In this document: one piece after another, positions 33,349-41,522 of the stretch | Layout of the letters: every line of letters begins with the position of its first letter | Position numbering within the stretch: the stretch's first letter is position 1 | Source: Acidimicrobiales bacterium | GTDB taxonomy: Bacteria; Actinomycetota; Acidimicrobiia; Acidimicrobiales; JACCXE01 | Length of the DNA stretch: 64,000 bases | Direction: 5' to 3' | Assembly: GCA_035546775.1 (NCBI GenBank) | Contig: DASZWD010000072.1 | Span: forward strand, 1-64,000 | Position numbers and translations under genes: made by a program | The notes under the pieces: model-generated | Seen by the model: the letters and a program-made list of their open reading frames with translations, nothing else | What the model was told of the DNA's origin: nothing | Database searches by the model: none

Positions 33349-34293
33349 TTAAAGGTCGGGACCGCTCAGGTCGATGCCCATTTCCGGCAGGCCGGGGTCG
33401 AGCGGCGTCGACGAGGCGAGGTCGACGTCTTCGTACGGGTCCGCCGCGAAGGGGCGCGGCTGTGGTTCAGACTCGACGGCCGCCTCGAAGCCGTGCTCGG
33501 CCACGAAGCGCTCGTGGCGCTCGCGCTTGCGCCGCGCCCGCGCCGACTCCGCCGCCGCGGCCGCTTCGGCGGCCGCAGTCGACGTGACCGGAGCTGCGAC
33601 CTCGGAGTCCCACAGCGGCGCCCAATCCGTGACCGGGGCCGGTTCGTACTCGGGCTCGTCGTCAAGGTCACCGAGTACTGGCACCGGCGGCAGGACCATC
33701 GTCGGGAAGGGGCCGTCGTAGGCGATGCGGCGCCGGCGCGTCGACCCGAAGCCGACGAGGGCGACCCCGCCGAGACCGAGGGCGCCGAGCACGAGGAGCA
33801 GCAGTTTGCCGGTCGAACTGCTGCCGTGGTGCGACGCCGGCAGGGCGGCGTGCGAGACGTCGGGCTCGGTGGAGGGCGGATCGGTGACGGCGGTGTCGTC
33901 GGGCAGCGTCTCGGTCGTCTCCGTCACTCCGGCCACGAGCGTCGTCGTGCCGGTGGAGTCGGTGGTCGTCGTGGAGTGCGTGCCGCGGCGGGTGGTCGTC
34001 GTGTGCTGCGACGGCTCCGGCGGCTGGTCCACGGAGATACCGGGCTGCGTGTCGGGCGGCACCGTGCCGACGGTCGTATCGGAACCGATGCGGCGCGTCG
34101 TCGACGTCGTGGGTGCGGTCGTACTCGGCGGCGACGTCGTCGGCGGAAGGGTGGTGGGCGCGGCGGTCGTCTCGGTGGTCGGCGGCGGGTCGTCGGCGCG
34201 GGCGGGCGACTGTCCGCCGACGCCGGTGAGTACCACCAGCGCGGCCAAACCTCCCCCGAGCAGCGCGCCCAGCCGGCGCGCGGACATCCGCAT
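33349..34293 (-). CDS. Thr/Pro-rich single-pass membrane protein
   Basis: A 314-residue protein. Signal peptide at about 1-33 (RRLGALLGGGLAALVVLTGVGGQSPARAD), then an extracellular region of about 120 residues dominated by Thr and Pro and probably glycosylated or extended. A membrane segment (KLLLLVLGALGLGGVALVGFG) followed by RRRR starts a cytoplasmic tail of about 120 residues with Pro, Ala and charged residues and a helical stretch ESARARRKRERHERFVAEHG. No enzyme motif. The ATG at 34293 is chosen; a GTG at 34296 shares a base with the upstream stop. Function unknown. Confidence 0.7.
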   Translation of the reverse strand: MRMSARRLGALLGGGLAALVVLTGVGGQSPARADDPPPTTETTAAPTTLPPTTSPPSTTAPTTSTTRRIGSDTTVGTVPPDTQPGISVDQPPEPSQHTTTTRRGTHSTTTTDSTGTTTLVAGVTETTETLPDDTAVTDPPSTEPDVSHAALPASHHGSSSTGKLLLLVLGALGLGGVALVGFGSTRRRRIAYDGPFPTMVLPPVPVLGDLDDEPEYEPAPVTDWAPLWDSEVAAPVTSTAAAEAAAAAESARARRKRERHERFVAEHGFEAAVESEPQPRPFAADPYEDVDLASSTPLDPGLPEMGIDLSGPDL

Positions 34294-34295
34294 CA

Positions 34296-35411
34296 CTACC
34301 GTGCAGACGCTAACAAAGCCTCGATCTCGTCGGGGGTCGCGGGCCGAACGTTGCTCTGTACCAGGAAGTTCTGGGGCGCCAGTTGGGCCACCGCGGCGAT
34401 GTCGTCGTCGCTGACACCGGCCGCCGCCAGCCCGTCGGGCAGCCCGAGGCGAGCCCGCAGGCGATCGATTGCGCCCGCGGCGTCGTCCGGGTCGCCCAGC
34501 GCTTCGCCGATGCGGCGGATCGCCTCCGGCGCCGCCAACTCGTTGAACGCGACCACCTTGCTGAGGAGCACGGCGTTGGCCCGGCCGTGCGGGATGCCGC
34601 TGCGCCCGCCGACCATCTGGGCCAGGGCGTGGTGAATGCCCATCGACGAATTCTGTAGGCACCGGCCGGCGAGGGCGGCGCCGGCGAACATGTCGGTCCG
34701 GGCGTCGAGGTCGTCGGGGTCGTCGACCACGCGCGGAATCGCGTCGGCGATCCGGCGGATCGAATCGAGGGCGATGGCGGCGGCCTCGGGCGTGCAGCGC
34801 GGGGAGTACACCGCTTCGACCCCGTGGGCCAGCGCGTTCATGGCCGTCTCGGCCGAGATGTCGGGTGGCAGGTCAAGCGTGGCCTTCGGGTCGTAGATGG
34901 CGACGACCGGCGCGGTGGTCGGCCCGCCGGCGCCGGTCTTCTGGCGCGTGGCGTGGTCGGTCATGCCGAAGAAGGGCGTGAGCTCAGCGCCCGAATACGT
35001 CGTGGGGATCGACACGTGCGGCAGCACCGGGCGGTCGACGTGGCTCGTGCCCGGCACGCCCTCAGCTTGTTCGGCGAAGAAGGCGACGGCTTTGCCGGTG
35101 TCGGCGCACGAACCACCGCCGAAGCTCACGATGCCGTCGACGCGTTCGCGCCGGGCGATGTCGAGCGCTTCGTGGACCGTCTCGGTCGGCACGTGACTCT
35201 GCACGTCGTCGTAGATGGCGGTGGCGGTGCGGCCGAGCACGCGATGAAAGCGGATGCCGACGTCGCTCATCATGCGGCCCTGCGTCGTGACGACGAGAAC
35301 GCGGCGCAGGCCGATGCTCTTGAGCGTGTCGGCGACGCGATCGATGCTGTCGACGCCGAAGATGATCTGCTGGGCGTAGCCCGTGTGCACCCAGGAGGAC
35401 GGCGAATTCAC
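34296..35411 (-). CDS. Iron-containing alcohol dehydrogenase (maleylacetate reductase-like)
   Basis: A 371-residue group III (iron-type) dehydrogenase. The NAD(P) loop is VSFGGGSCADTGKAVAF, followed by IPTTYSGAELTPFFG. The metal site residues lie in NALAHGVEAVYSPRCTPEA and SSMGIHHALAQMVGG plus IPHGRANAVLL. The length (371) and the TTYSGAE segment favour the maleylacetate-reductase subgroup, which reduces maleylacetate in aromatic ring degradation; no other ring-cleavage gene is near, so the substrate stays open. Confidence 0.88.
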   Translation of the reverse strand: MNSPSSWVHTGYAQQIIFGVDSIDRVADTLKSIGLRRVLVVTTQGRMMSDVGIRFHRVLGRTATAIYDDVQSHVPTETVHEALDIARRERVDGIVSFGGGSCADTGKAVAFFAEQAEGVPGTSHVDRPVLPHVSIPTTYSGAELTPFFGMTDHATRQKTGAGGPTTAPVVAIYDPKATLDLPPDISAETAMNALAHGVEAVYSPRCTPEAAAIALDSIRRIADAIPRVVDDPDDLDARTDMFAGAALAGRCLQNSSMGIHHALAQMVGGRSGIPHGRANAVLLSKVVAFNELAAPEAIRRIGEALGDPDDAAGAIDRLRARLGLPDGLAAAGVSDDDIAAVAQLAPQNFLVQSNVRPATPDEIEALLASAR

Positions 35412-35421
35412 GGCGTCGTGT

Positions 35422-35973
35422 CTAGTTCACGACCGTTGACGCCGCGTGGCCGAGTTCGACGACGCGCCACTCGTCGCGGGCAGCGTCGATGTCGACCGTG
35501 GTGCGCGAACAGTTGTCGACCGCTTGGCACACGACGCGGTCGTCACCCCACGCCTTGCCGATGGCGACGTTGATGGCGACGAAGTGACTCACGACCACCG
35601 ACTCGTCGGGCAAAGCGCGCAAGGTGGCGAGCACGTCGTCGCGCCACGCGCAGTACGCGTCGCCCGCCTCGGTGTACGTGCCGGCGAGAAAGCCACGCAG
35701 CCAGTTGACGCGCGTGGCGACGTCGAACTCGTCGGGCGCCACCACCTCGCCCACGCGCGCCTCGACCGCCGCCGGCACGCCCCAAAGGCGCTCCAGCGCC
35801 GCCGCGGTTTCGCGGGTACGACGCAGCGGGCTGGTGAAGAGCGGGCGCGCCGATCCACCGATGGCGGCCGCCATGGCCTCGGCCTGCGCCCGCCCGGTGC
35901 CGTCGAGCGGCGGATCGGTGTCTTCCCAACCGGCCGCGGCTTTGCCGTGGCGGACGAGGGTTATGCGCGGCAC
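35422..35973 (-). CDS. Histidine phosphatase family protein
   Basis: A 183-residue phosphoglycerate-mutase-like phosphatase. ITLVRHGKAAAGWED holds the RHG with the nucleophilic His, PLDGTGRAQAEAMAAAI and FTSPLRRTRETAAAL follow, and VVSHFVAINVAIGKAW gives the second catalytic His. It could act on a small metabolite or a protein phosphohistidine (SixA-like). It lies four bases downstream of the PIG-L gene and is probably in the same operon. Confidence 0.9.
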   Translation of the reverse strand: MPRITLVRHGKAAAGWEDTDPPLDGTGRAQAEAMAAAIGGSARPLFTSPLRRTRETAAALERLWGVPAAVEARVGEVVAPDEFDVATRVNWLRGFLAGTYTEAGDAYCAWRDDVLATLRALPDESVVVSHFVAINVAIGKAWGDDRVVCQAVDNCSRTTVDIDAARDEWRVVELGHAASTVVN

Positions 35974-35976
35974 GGT

Positions 35977-36756
35977 CTAGAGCCCTTCGAACAGGTCGTA
36001 CTCGTGAATGCCGCTCGGCGCGCCGCGCCGGATGAACCACTCACGACCGAAGCCCTCACGGAACACTTCGTCGGGCATCGTGAGGAAGAACGAGTCCTCG
36101 GTCACCTGGCTGGCGTGAGCCCGCAACGCTCGCTTCTTGACCTCGACGAAGTCGCGCACGTCGATGGCCGTCGTGATGAATTCCTCTTCGACGCCGAGCG
36201 GCGACTCGATGGTGCGCGGGCCGTCCTCCGGTGGGTTGTCCATCTGCTGCGCCTGGCGCCGCCACGCGGTGCGGTTCACCGTCGTCTCGTAGACCTTCGG
36301 CGTGCCGGCAATCTCGGCGGCGCGCACGCCGACCTGCCACACCTTGATGTGATCCGGGTGGCCGTAGATGCCGTTCTCGTCGTAGACCGTGAGCACGTCG
36401 GCCTTTTCCTCTTCGAGGATGCCGGCCACGCGGCGGGCCGCCTCCTCGAGATCGGCTTGCCAGAACGATTCCGGCGCGTCGTTCTCGGGAGTCCCGATCA
36501 TCCCGGAGTCGCGGTAGTCGAGGAACACGTGACGGGCGAGGCCGAGCACCTCGGCCGCCGCCGCCATCTCCTGCTCGCGCCGCTGGGCGAGGGATTCGCC
36601 CGGCGCCAGGAACCCCTCGGGATACTCGCCGTGTTCGCCGCGCGTGGCCGTGACGACGACCACGCGGTGTCCGTCTTTGACCGCCTTTGCGATCGTTCCG
36701 CCGGTGCCGATGGACTCGTCGTCGGGGTGGGCGTGGAAGCACACGAGGGTCGCCAT
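35977..36756 (-). CDS. PIG-L family deacetylase (MshB/Mca-like)
   Basis: A 259-residue LmbE/PIG-L zinc deacetylase. FHAHPDDESIGTGGTIAKA holds the metal ligands (HPDDE), TATRGEHGEYPEG the substrate-facing region, and NGIYGHPDHIKVWQVGVRAA the third ligand (HPDH). In actinobacteria this family includes MshB and Mca of mycothiol metabolism; mshC lies 20 kb away in this window, so a mycothiol role is plausible but inferred. No signal peptide. Confidence 0.88.
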   Translation of the reverse strand: MATLVCFHAHPDDESIGTGGTIAKAVKDGHRVVVVTATRGEHGEYPEGFLAPGESLAQRREQEMAAAAEVLGLARHVFLDYRDSGMIGTPENDAPESFWQADLEEAARRVAGILEEEKADVLTVYDENGIYGHPDHIKVWQVGVRAAEIAGTPKVYETTVNRTAWRRQAQQMDNPPEDGPRTIESPLGVEEEFITTAIDVRDFVEVKKRALRAHASQVTEDSFFLTMPDEVFREGFGREWFIRRGAPSGIHEYDLFEGL

Positions 36757-36783
36757 GAGGAAGACGAGCCTAGACTTGCCCCG

Positions 36784-37578
36784 ATGGTTCGCAGTGCTGG
36801 GGGGCGTCGGGTTTTCTTCGCCCTATGTGCGGTTCTGGTCGTCGTCGCCGCGACGACGCTCGCCATGCGCGGTGACCACGCGCAACGCGTCGTCGCCATC
36901 AAGCCACCGGGCACGACGCTGCCGACCACCACGACAACAGCTGCGACGGTCCCGACCACCGCGGCCACCAACCGCGCGGTGCAACACGTGCGCGTGCTGC
37001 CCGGCGAACGGCCGGCGCGCGCGCCGCGTGTCGCCAGCTACCGCGGGCCGACACCGACGGGTCGCATCATCATCCCGCGCATCGGCCTGAACCACCTGAC
37101 GTACGAAGGCATCGACCTGTCGGTAATCGACTACGGCCCGTCGCACTGGCCAGGCACGGCGATGCCGGGCGACGTCGGCAACACCGTCTTTCCGGGGCAC
37201 CGCGTGACCCACGATCACCCCTTCTACGACATCGACTTGATCCAGATCGGCGACCAGGTCATTTTCGAGAACGCGACCGGGCGTTACACGTACCAAGTGA
37301 CCGACCACTTCGTCGTGAACGCCGACGAGACGTGGATCGCCGATCAGACCGACACGCCCACGTTCACCATCTTCGGCTGCCACCCGAAGCACTCGGCGAA
37401 GCAGCGCTATGTCGTCAAGGGCACGCTCGTCAACGCGCAGCGCGCCTACTCGTCAGCCCCCCAACCGAACGACGGCCACACCGCCCCCGGCGACGGCAAC
37501 AGCTACACCCCGCCCACGACGGAACCACCCGCCACGACGACGACAACCGCGCCGCGGTCACTCCTCCCCCACCTGTAA
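36784..37578 (+). CDS. Class E sortase
   Basis: A 264-residue membrane-anchored transpeptidase. An N-terminal anchor (about 9-27, RVFFALCAVLVVVAATTLA) and a Thr-rich linker precede the sortase barrel: GRIIIPRIGLNHLTYEGID, VFPGHRVTHDHPF (catalytic His), FTIFGCHPKHSAKQRYVVKG (Cys and Arg). It ends in another Thr/Pro-rich tail of about 35 residues. Class E enzymes attach LAxTG-type proteins to peptidoglycan; I see no clear sorting signal in the neighbouring proteins. Divergent from the PIG-L gene by 27 bases. Confidence 0.9.
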   Translation: MVRSAGGRRVFFALCAVLVVVAATTLAMRGDHAQRVVAIKPPGTTLPTTTTTAATVPTTAATNRAVQHVRVLPGERPARAPRVASYRGPTPTGRIIIPRIGLNHLTYEGIDLSVIDYGPSHWPGTAMPGDVGNTVFPGHRVTHDHPFYDIDLIQIGDQVIFENATGRYTYQVTDHFVVNADETWIADQTDTPTFTIFGCHPKHSAKQRYVVKGTLVNAQRAYSSAPQPNDGHTAPGDGNSYTPPTTEPPATTTTTAPRSLLPHL

Positions 37579-37582
37579 GCGG

Positions 37583-38734
37583 CTACTTAACCGCTCCGGT
37601 TTCGTGGAGTTTGGTGATTTCGTCGGCAGCGAAGCCGTAGTCGGCGAGCACTTCGTCGGTGTTCTGACCGGCGTGGGCCGGCGGACCCTGCACCGCTGAG
37701 GGGGTGCGGCTGAACCGCGGTGCGGCGTTGGCCTGGACGATGCCGCCCACTTCGACGAAGACGTTGCGCGCCTTGTTGGCGGGGTGTTCGGGCGCTTCCC
37801 ACAGCGACAGCACCGGGGCGAAGCACACGTCGGTGTGCTCCATGATCTCGCACCACTCGGCGCGGGTCTTCTGCTTGAAGCAGGCGGCGACCCTGTCCTT
37901 GAGCTTGGGCCACTCGGGACGGTTCATCTGCGCCGCCATCTCCGGGTCCTCGCCGAGGCCGCTGAGGCGCAGGAGTTCGGCGTAGAACTGCGGCTCGATC
38001 GAGCCGATCGAGATGTACTCGCCGTCGGCGCACTCGTAGGCGTCGTAGAAGTGAGCGCCGGAGTCGAGCAGGTTCGTGCCGCGCTCGGGCGTGTGCATGC
38101 CAATCGCCTTCATGCCGTGGAACATGTTGGTGAGCAGCGCCGCGCCGTCGACCATGGCCGCGTCGACGACCTGCCCCTGGCCCGAGCTGCGGGCTTCGAG
38201 GATGGCGCACACGACACCGAAGGCGAGGAACATGGCGCCGCCGCCGAAGTCGCCCACGAGATTGAGCGGCGGTACCGGCGGCCCGCCGGCCTTACCGATC
38301 GGGTGCAGCGCACCGGCGAGCGAGATGTAGTTGATGTCGTGGCCCGCGGCCTGGGCGTACGGGCCGTCCTGGCCCCAGCCCGTCATGCGGCCGTAGACCA
38401 GCTTCGGGTTGCGGGCGAAGCAGTCGTCGGGGCCGAGACCGAGGCGCTCGGTCACGCCGGGGCGGAAGCCTTCGATGATGGCGTCGGCCTTCTCCACCAG
38501 GCGCAGGATCGTCTCGACCCCGTCAGGGTTCTTGAGGTCCACACCGATCGACCGGCGGCCCCGCGCCAGCGGGTCGAAGGGCGGGCGCGCCGGATCGCCG
38601 CCGCTCACGTTGCTGCTGCGGTCGACGCGGATCACCTCCGCACCCATGTCGGAGAGGAGCATCGCGGCAAACGGGCCCGGCCCGATGCCTGCGAGTTCGA
38701 TGATGCGGACGCCGTTGAGAGGACCCGAAGCCAT
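37583..38734 (-). CDS. CaiB/BaiF CoA-transferase family (alpha-methylacyl-CoA racemase-like)
   Basis: A 383-residue class III CoA-transferase-fold protein. [27 protein letters not shown] is the family start; [29 protein letters not shown] and [12 protein letters not shown] match alpha-methylacyl-CoA racemases, with the His and Asp residues of the active site present. It would epimerise 2-methyl branched acyl-CoA for beta-oxidation. It converges with the sortase gene, four bases apart, and is divergent from the LLM oxidoreductase. Confidence 0.92.
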   Translation of the reverse strand: MASGPLNGVRIIELAGIGPGPFAAMLLSDMGAEVIRVDRSSNVSGGDPARPPFDPLARGRRSIGVDLKNPDGVETILRLVEKADAIIEGFRPGVTERLGLGPDDCFARNPKLVYGRMTGWGQDGPYAQAAGHDINYISLAGALHPIGKAGGPPVPPLNLVGDFGGGAMFLAFGVVCAILEARSSGQGQVVDAAMVDGAALLTNMFHGMKAIGMHTPERGTNLLDSGAHFYDAYECADGEYISIGSIEPQFYAELLRLSGLGEDPEMAAQMNRPEWPKLKDRVAACFKQKTRAEWCEIMEHTDVCFAPVLSLWEAPEHPANKARNVFVEVGGIVQANAAPRFSRTPSAVQGPPAHAGQNTDEVLADYGFAADEITKLHETGAVK

Positions 38735-38757
38735 AACGCTGACGCTAGCTTGCGGGC

Positions 38758-39654
38758 GTGACGATCTATGGGGTGCACACCGGGCTGCAGCACACGTCGA
38801 TGGACGAGTTGCGTGACTTGTGGCACCGCATCGAGGCCGCCGGTTACGGCTGGATCTCGGTGTGGGACCACTTCTACGCCGCCGATCTCACCGGCGATCC
38901 GACGTGCCTCGAGGCAGTGGCCGCGCACGCCGCGCTGGCGTCCGAGACGTCACGTGTCACCGTCGGCTGCCTCGTGTACTGCGCGGGCTACCGCCACCCG
39001 GCCGTGCTGGCCAAGTCGATCACGACGATCGATCACATCTCGAATGGCCGTGCCGCGATGGGCCTCGGCGCCGGCTGGAGCCAGGTCGAATACGACGCCT
39101 ACGGCATGGAGTTTCCGTCGGCCGGGGTGCGTCTCCAGATCCTCGACGAGTCGGCGGCGTGTATCCGCGGACTGCTGCGCGACGACAAGACGACGTTCAC
39201 GGGCAAGCACTTCACCCTCACCGACGCGCAAAACGTCCCGCGACCCGTCAACCCGCGCCTGCCGTTGTGGATCGGCGGCGGTGGCGAGCGCAAGACGCTG
39301 CGCACCGTGGCGCAGTACGCCGACGGGTGGAACGTGCCGTTCATCTCGCCGGAGCAGTTCAAGGCGAAGCGCGCCGTGCTCGCCGAGCACTGCGAGGCGG
39401 TCGGACGCGACATCGCCGAAATTCGCTGCGCCATCAACGTCGGCTATTCACAGAGCGAAGAGGACTTCGAAAAGCAGTTCGGGCTGCTGCGCATGGGCGT
39501 GCGGCCCGGCGTGCTCATGGGGTCGGACCAGGAAATCATCGACCGCATCGGCGAGTACGTGGAGGCGGGCGCCGAACAGGTGAACATCGCGGTGCGGGCC
39601 CCGTGGGATCCCGAAGCCCTCGAACGCTTCGCCCAACTCGTCGGTCTCGCGTAA
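38758..39654 (+). CDS. LLM-class F420-dependent oxidoreductase
   Basis: A 298-residue luciferase-like TIM barrel starting with [67 protein letters not shown] and [18 protein letters not shown] are typical of F420-using members; [24 protein letters not shown] ends the core. The hydride acceptor is unknown. The stop is immediately followed by the galT start, so the three genes LLM-galT-galK form one transcription unit. Confidence 0.9.
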   Translation: MTIYGVHTGLQHTSMDELRDLWHRIEAAGYGWISVWDHFYAADLTGDPTCLEAVAAHAALASETSRVTVGCLVYCAGYRHPAVLAKSITTIDHISNGRAAMGLGAGWSQVEYDAYGMEFPSAGVRLQILDESAACIRGLLRDDKTTFTGKHFTLTDAQNVPRPVNPRLPLWIGGGGERKTLRTVAQYADGWNVPFISPEQFKAKRAVLAEHCEAVGRDIAEIRCAINVGYSQSEEDFEKQFGLLRMGVRPGVLMGSDQEIIDRIGEYVEAGAEQVNIAVRAPWDPEALERFAQLVGLA

Positions 39655-40512
39655 TTGAGCGACGCCGAGCGCGACCCACTGACGGGGCGCGACGTCCGCA
39701 TCGTCGGCCATCGCCAGGAGCGGCCGAACCTCCCGGTCGGCGGGTGCCCGTTCTGCCCGGGTGGCCTCGAAGCGCCGGCGCCCTACGACACCTACTGGTT
39801 CGTGAACCGCTGGCCGCCGCTGCCCAACGATCGCGCCGAGGTCTTGCTGTACACGCCGGACCACACCGCGTCGATGGCGTCGTTGTCACCGCCACAAGCA
39901 CGCGCCGTCGTCGATCTGTGGGCCCACCGCACCATCGAACTCGGCGGGCGCGGGGATGTCGCCTACGTCCTGATTTTCGAGAACCGCGGCGCCGAGGTCG
40001 GTGCCACCATCGCCCACCCGCACGGGCAGGTCTACGCCTACGACTTCGTGCCGCCGGCCGCCCAACGCGAACTCGACGTCCACGAGTGCGTGCTGTGCGA
40101 ACCCGTGCCCGACGGGCTGCTCGTCGACGGTGTCGGCGGCTGGCAGTGCTCCGTACCGGCGCTGGCCACGTGGCCCTATGAGTTGCTACTGGCGCCGCGG
40201 GACCACATCGCCGACATCCCCTCGCTCGACGGCGTTAGCCGCGACGCGCTGGCGACGCTGCTGCCCCGCGCCATCGGCGCGCTCGATGCGCATTTCGGGG
40301 CGGCAACGCCGTTGATGATGTGGATCCACCAGCGCCCCTACGACGGCGACGCGTGGCTCCAGGCGCACCTACACATTCACGTGGCACCGATCTGGCGCAG
40401 CCACGGAGTCGAACGGTTCGTCGCCGCCGCCGAACTCGGAAGCGAAGTCTTCTTCAACCCCATACCCCCGCCAGAGGCTGCTGCGAGCCTGCGCCTGGCC
40501 TTGCAGCGATGA
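39655..40512 (+). CDS. galT: Galactose-1-phosphate uridylyltransferase
   Basis: A 285-residue GalT of the Leloir pathway, exchanging UMP between UDP-glucose and galactose-1-phosphate. DPLTGRDVRIVGHRQERP, the zinc pair CPFC, VLIFENRGAEVGATIAHPHGQVYAYDF (catalytic His in HPHGQ) and HLHIHVAPI are present. It is shorter than E. coli GalT (348) and appears compact rather than broken. The start is a TTG directly after the LLM stop. ATGA overlap with galK. Confidence 0.93.
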   Translation: MSDAERDPLTGRDVRIVGHRQERPNLPVGGCPFCPGGLEAPAPYDTYWFVNRWPPLPNDRAEVLLYTPDHTASMASLSPPQARAVVDLWAHRTIELGGRGDVAYVLIFENRGAEVGATIAHPHGQVYAYDFVPPAAQRELDVHECVLCEPVPDGLLVDGVGGWQCSVPALATWPYELLLAPRDHIADIPSLDGVSRDALATLLPRAIGALDAHFGAATPLMMWIHQRPYDGDAWLQAHLHIHVAPIWRSHGVERFVAAAELGSEVFFNPIPPPEAAASLRLALQR

Positions 40513-41522
40513 CGGTCGTCGTCGCGCCGGGACGCGTGAACCTGATCGGCGATCACGTCGACTACGTCGGCGGCCTGGCGCTGCCGTGCGCGATCGAATT
40601 GGCCGTCACCGCCACCGTCACGCGCGCCGGCGACGTCGTCGACCTGACATCGGATGCCACCGCAGAGCACGCCCGCTTCGCGCTCGGCGATGCCCGCGTC
40701 GCCGCGAACGCGTCGACGTGGGTCCGCCTCGTGCACGCCGTCGTCGGCGCGCTGCACCCGGCGACGGGCGTGACCGGTCGCCTCACCACCACGCTGCCGA
40801 TCGGCAGCGGCCTGTCCTCGTCGGCGGCGTGCACTATCGCCCTGTGCTTGGCGTTCGGTTTCAACGGCGACGAACGCGCTCTCGTCCTGGCGGCGCAGGC
40901 GGCCGAGCAAGAAGCGACTGGCGTCCCGTGCGGCACGCTCGACCAATTGGCGATCGTGCACGGCCGCGCCGGTCACGCGCTCATCGTCGACGCCGCCGCC
41001 CTCACGGCTGACCCGGTGCCGGTGCCCTCCGGTGTCGCCATCGCCGTGATTCCGAGCGGCCACCACCGCGAGCTGAGCGATACCCCCTATGCGCAACGAC
41101 GCGCCGAAGCCGAGGCGGCGGTCGCGGCAATGGGCGGCGTCGCCAACGCCACACTCGCCGATGCCGAAGCTCTGCCCGACGCCCTGTTGCGCCGACGGGC
41201 GCGCCACGTCATCACCGAAAACACGCGGGTGCGCGCTATGGCCGACGCCTTCGCGGCGAGCGACGCCCCCGCCGCCGGCGCGTTGATGCTCGAGAGCCAC
41301 CGCTCGCTGCGGCGCGACGCCGAAGTGTCGACGCACGATCTCGACAGCCTGGTCGACGCGTTGTCGTCGCGCGCCGGCGTCTTCGGCGCCCGCCTGACCG
41401 GTGCCGGCTTCGGCGGCAGCGTCGTGGCGCTCGTGGCTGCCGACGCCGCCGCCGCGCTCGCCGAAACTTTCGGTGGTCGGGTTGTCACGCCGTCGGACGG
41501 CGCGCGCGTGGTCGCGCCTTAA
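40509..41522 (+). CDS. galK: Galactokinase
   Basis: A 337-residue GHMP kinase that phosphorylates galactose at C1. The signature is GRVNLIGDHVDYVGG, with Asp in place of the more usual Glu (GEH), a substitution seen in the family pattern. PIGSGLSSSAACTIAL is the ATP loop and GARLTGAGFGGSVVALV the C-terminal motif. It is shorter than E. coli GalK (382). It overlaps the galT stop (ATGA) and its own 3' end overlaps the convergent exoprotein gene by four bases. Confidence 0.93.
   Translation: MTVVVAPGRVNLIGDHVDYVGGLALPCAIELAVTATVTRAGDVVDLTSDATAEHARFALGDARVAANASTWVRLVHAVVGALHPATGVTGRLTTTLPIGSGLSSSAACTIALCLAFGFNGDERALVLAAQAAEQEATGVPCGTLDQLAIVHGRAGHALIVDAAALTADPVPVPSGVAIAVIPSGHHRELSDTPYAQRRAEAEAAVAAMGGVANATLADAEALPDALLRRRARHVITENTRVRAMADAFAASDAPAAGALMLESHRSLRRDAEVSTHDLDSLVDALSSRAGVFGARLTGAGFGGSVVALVAADAAAALAETFGGRVVTPSDGARVVAP

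Noticed and set aside
33349-34293. Thr-rich membrane protein as a sortase substrate
   Set aside because: A SSTGK-hydrophobic-RRRR pattern resembles a sorting signal, but about 120 residues follow it, so it is not at the C-terminus.
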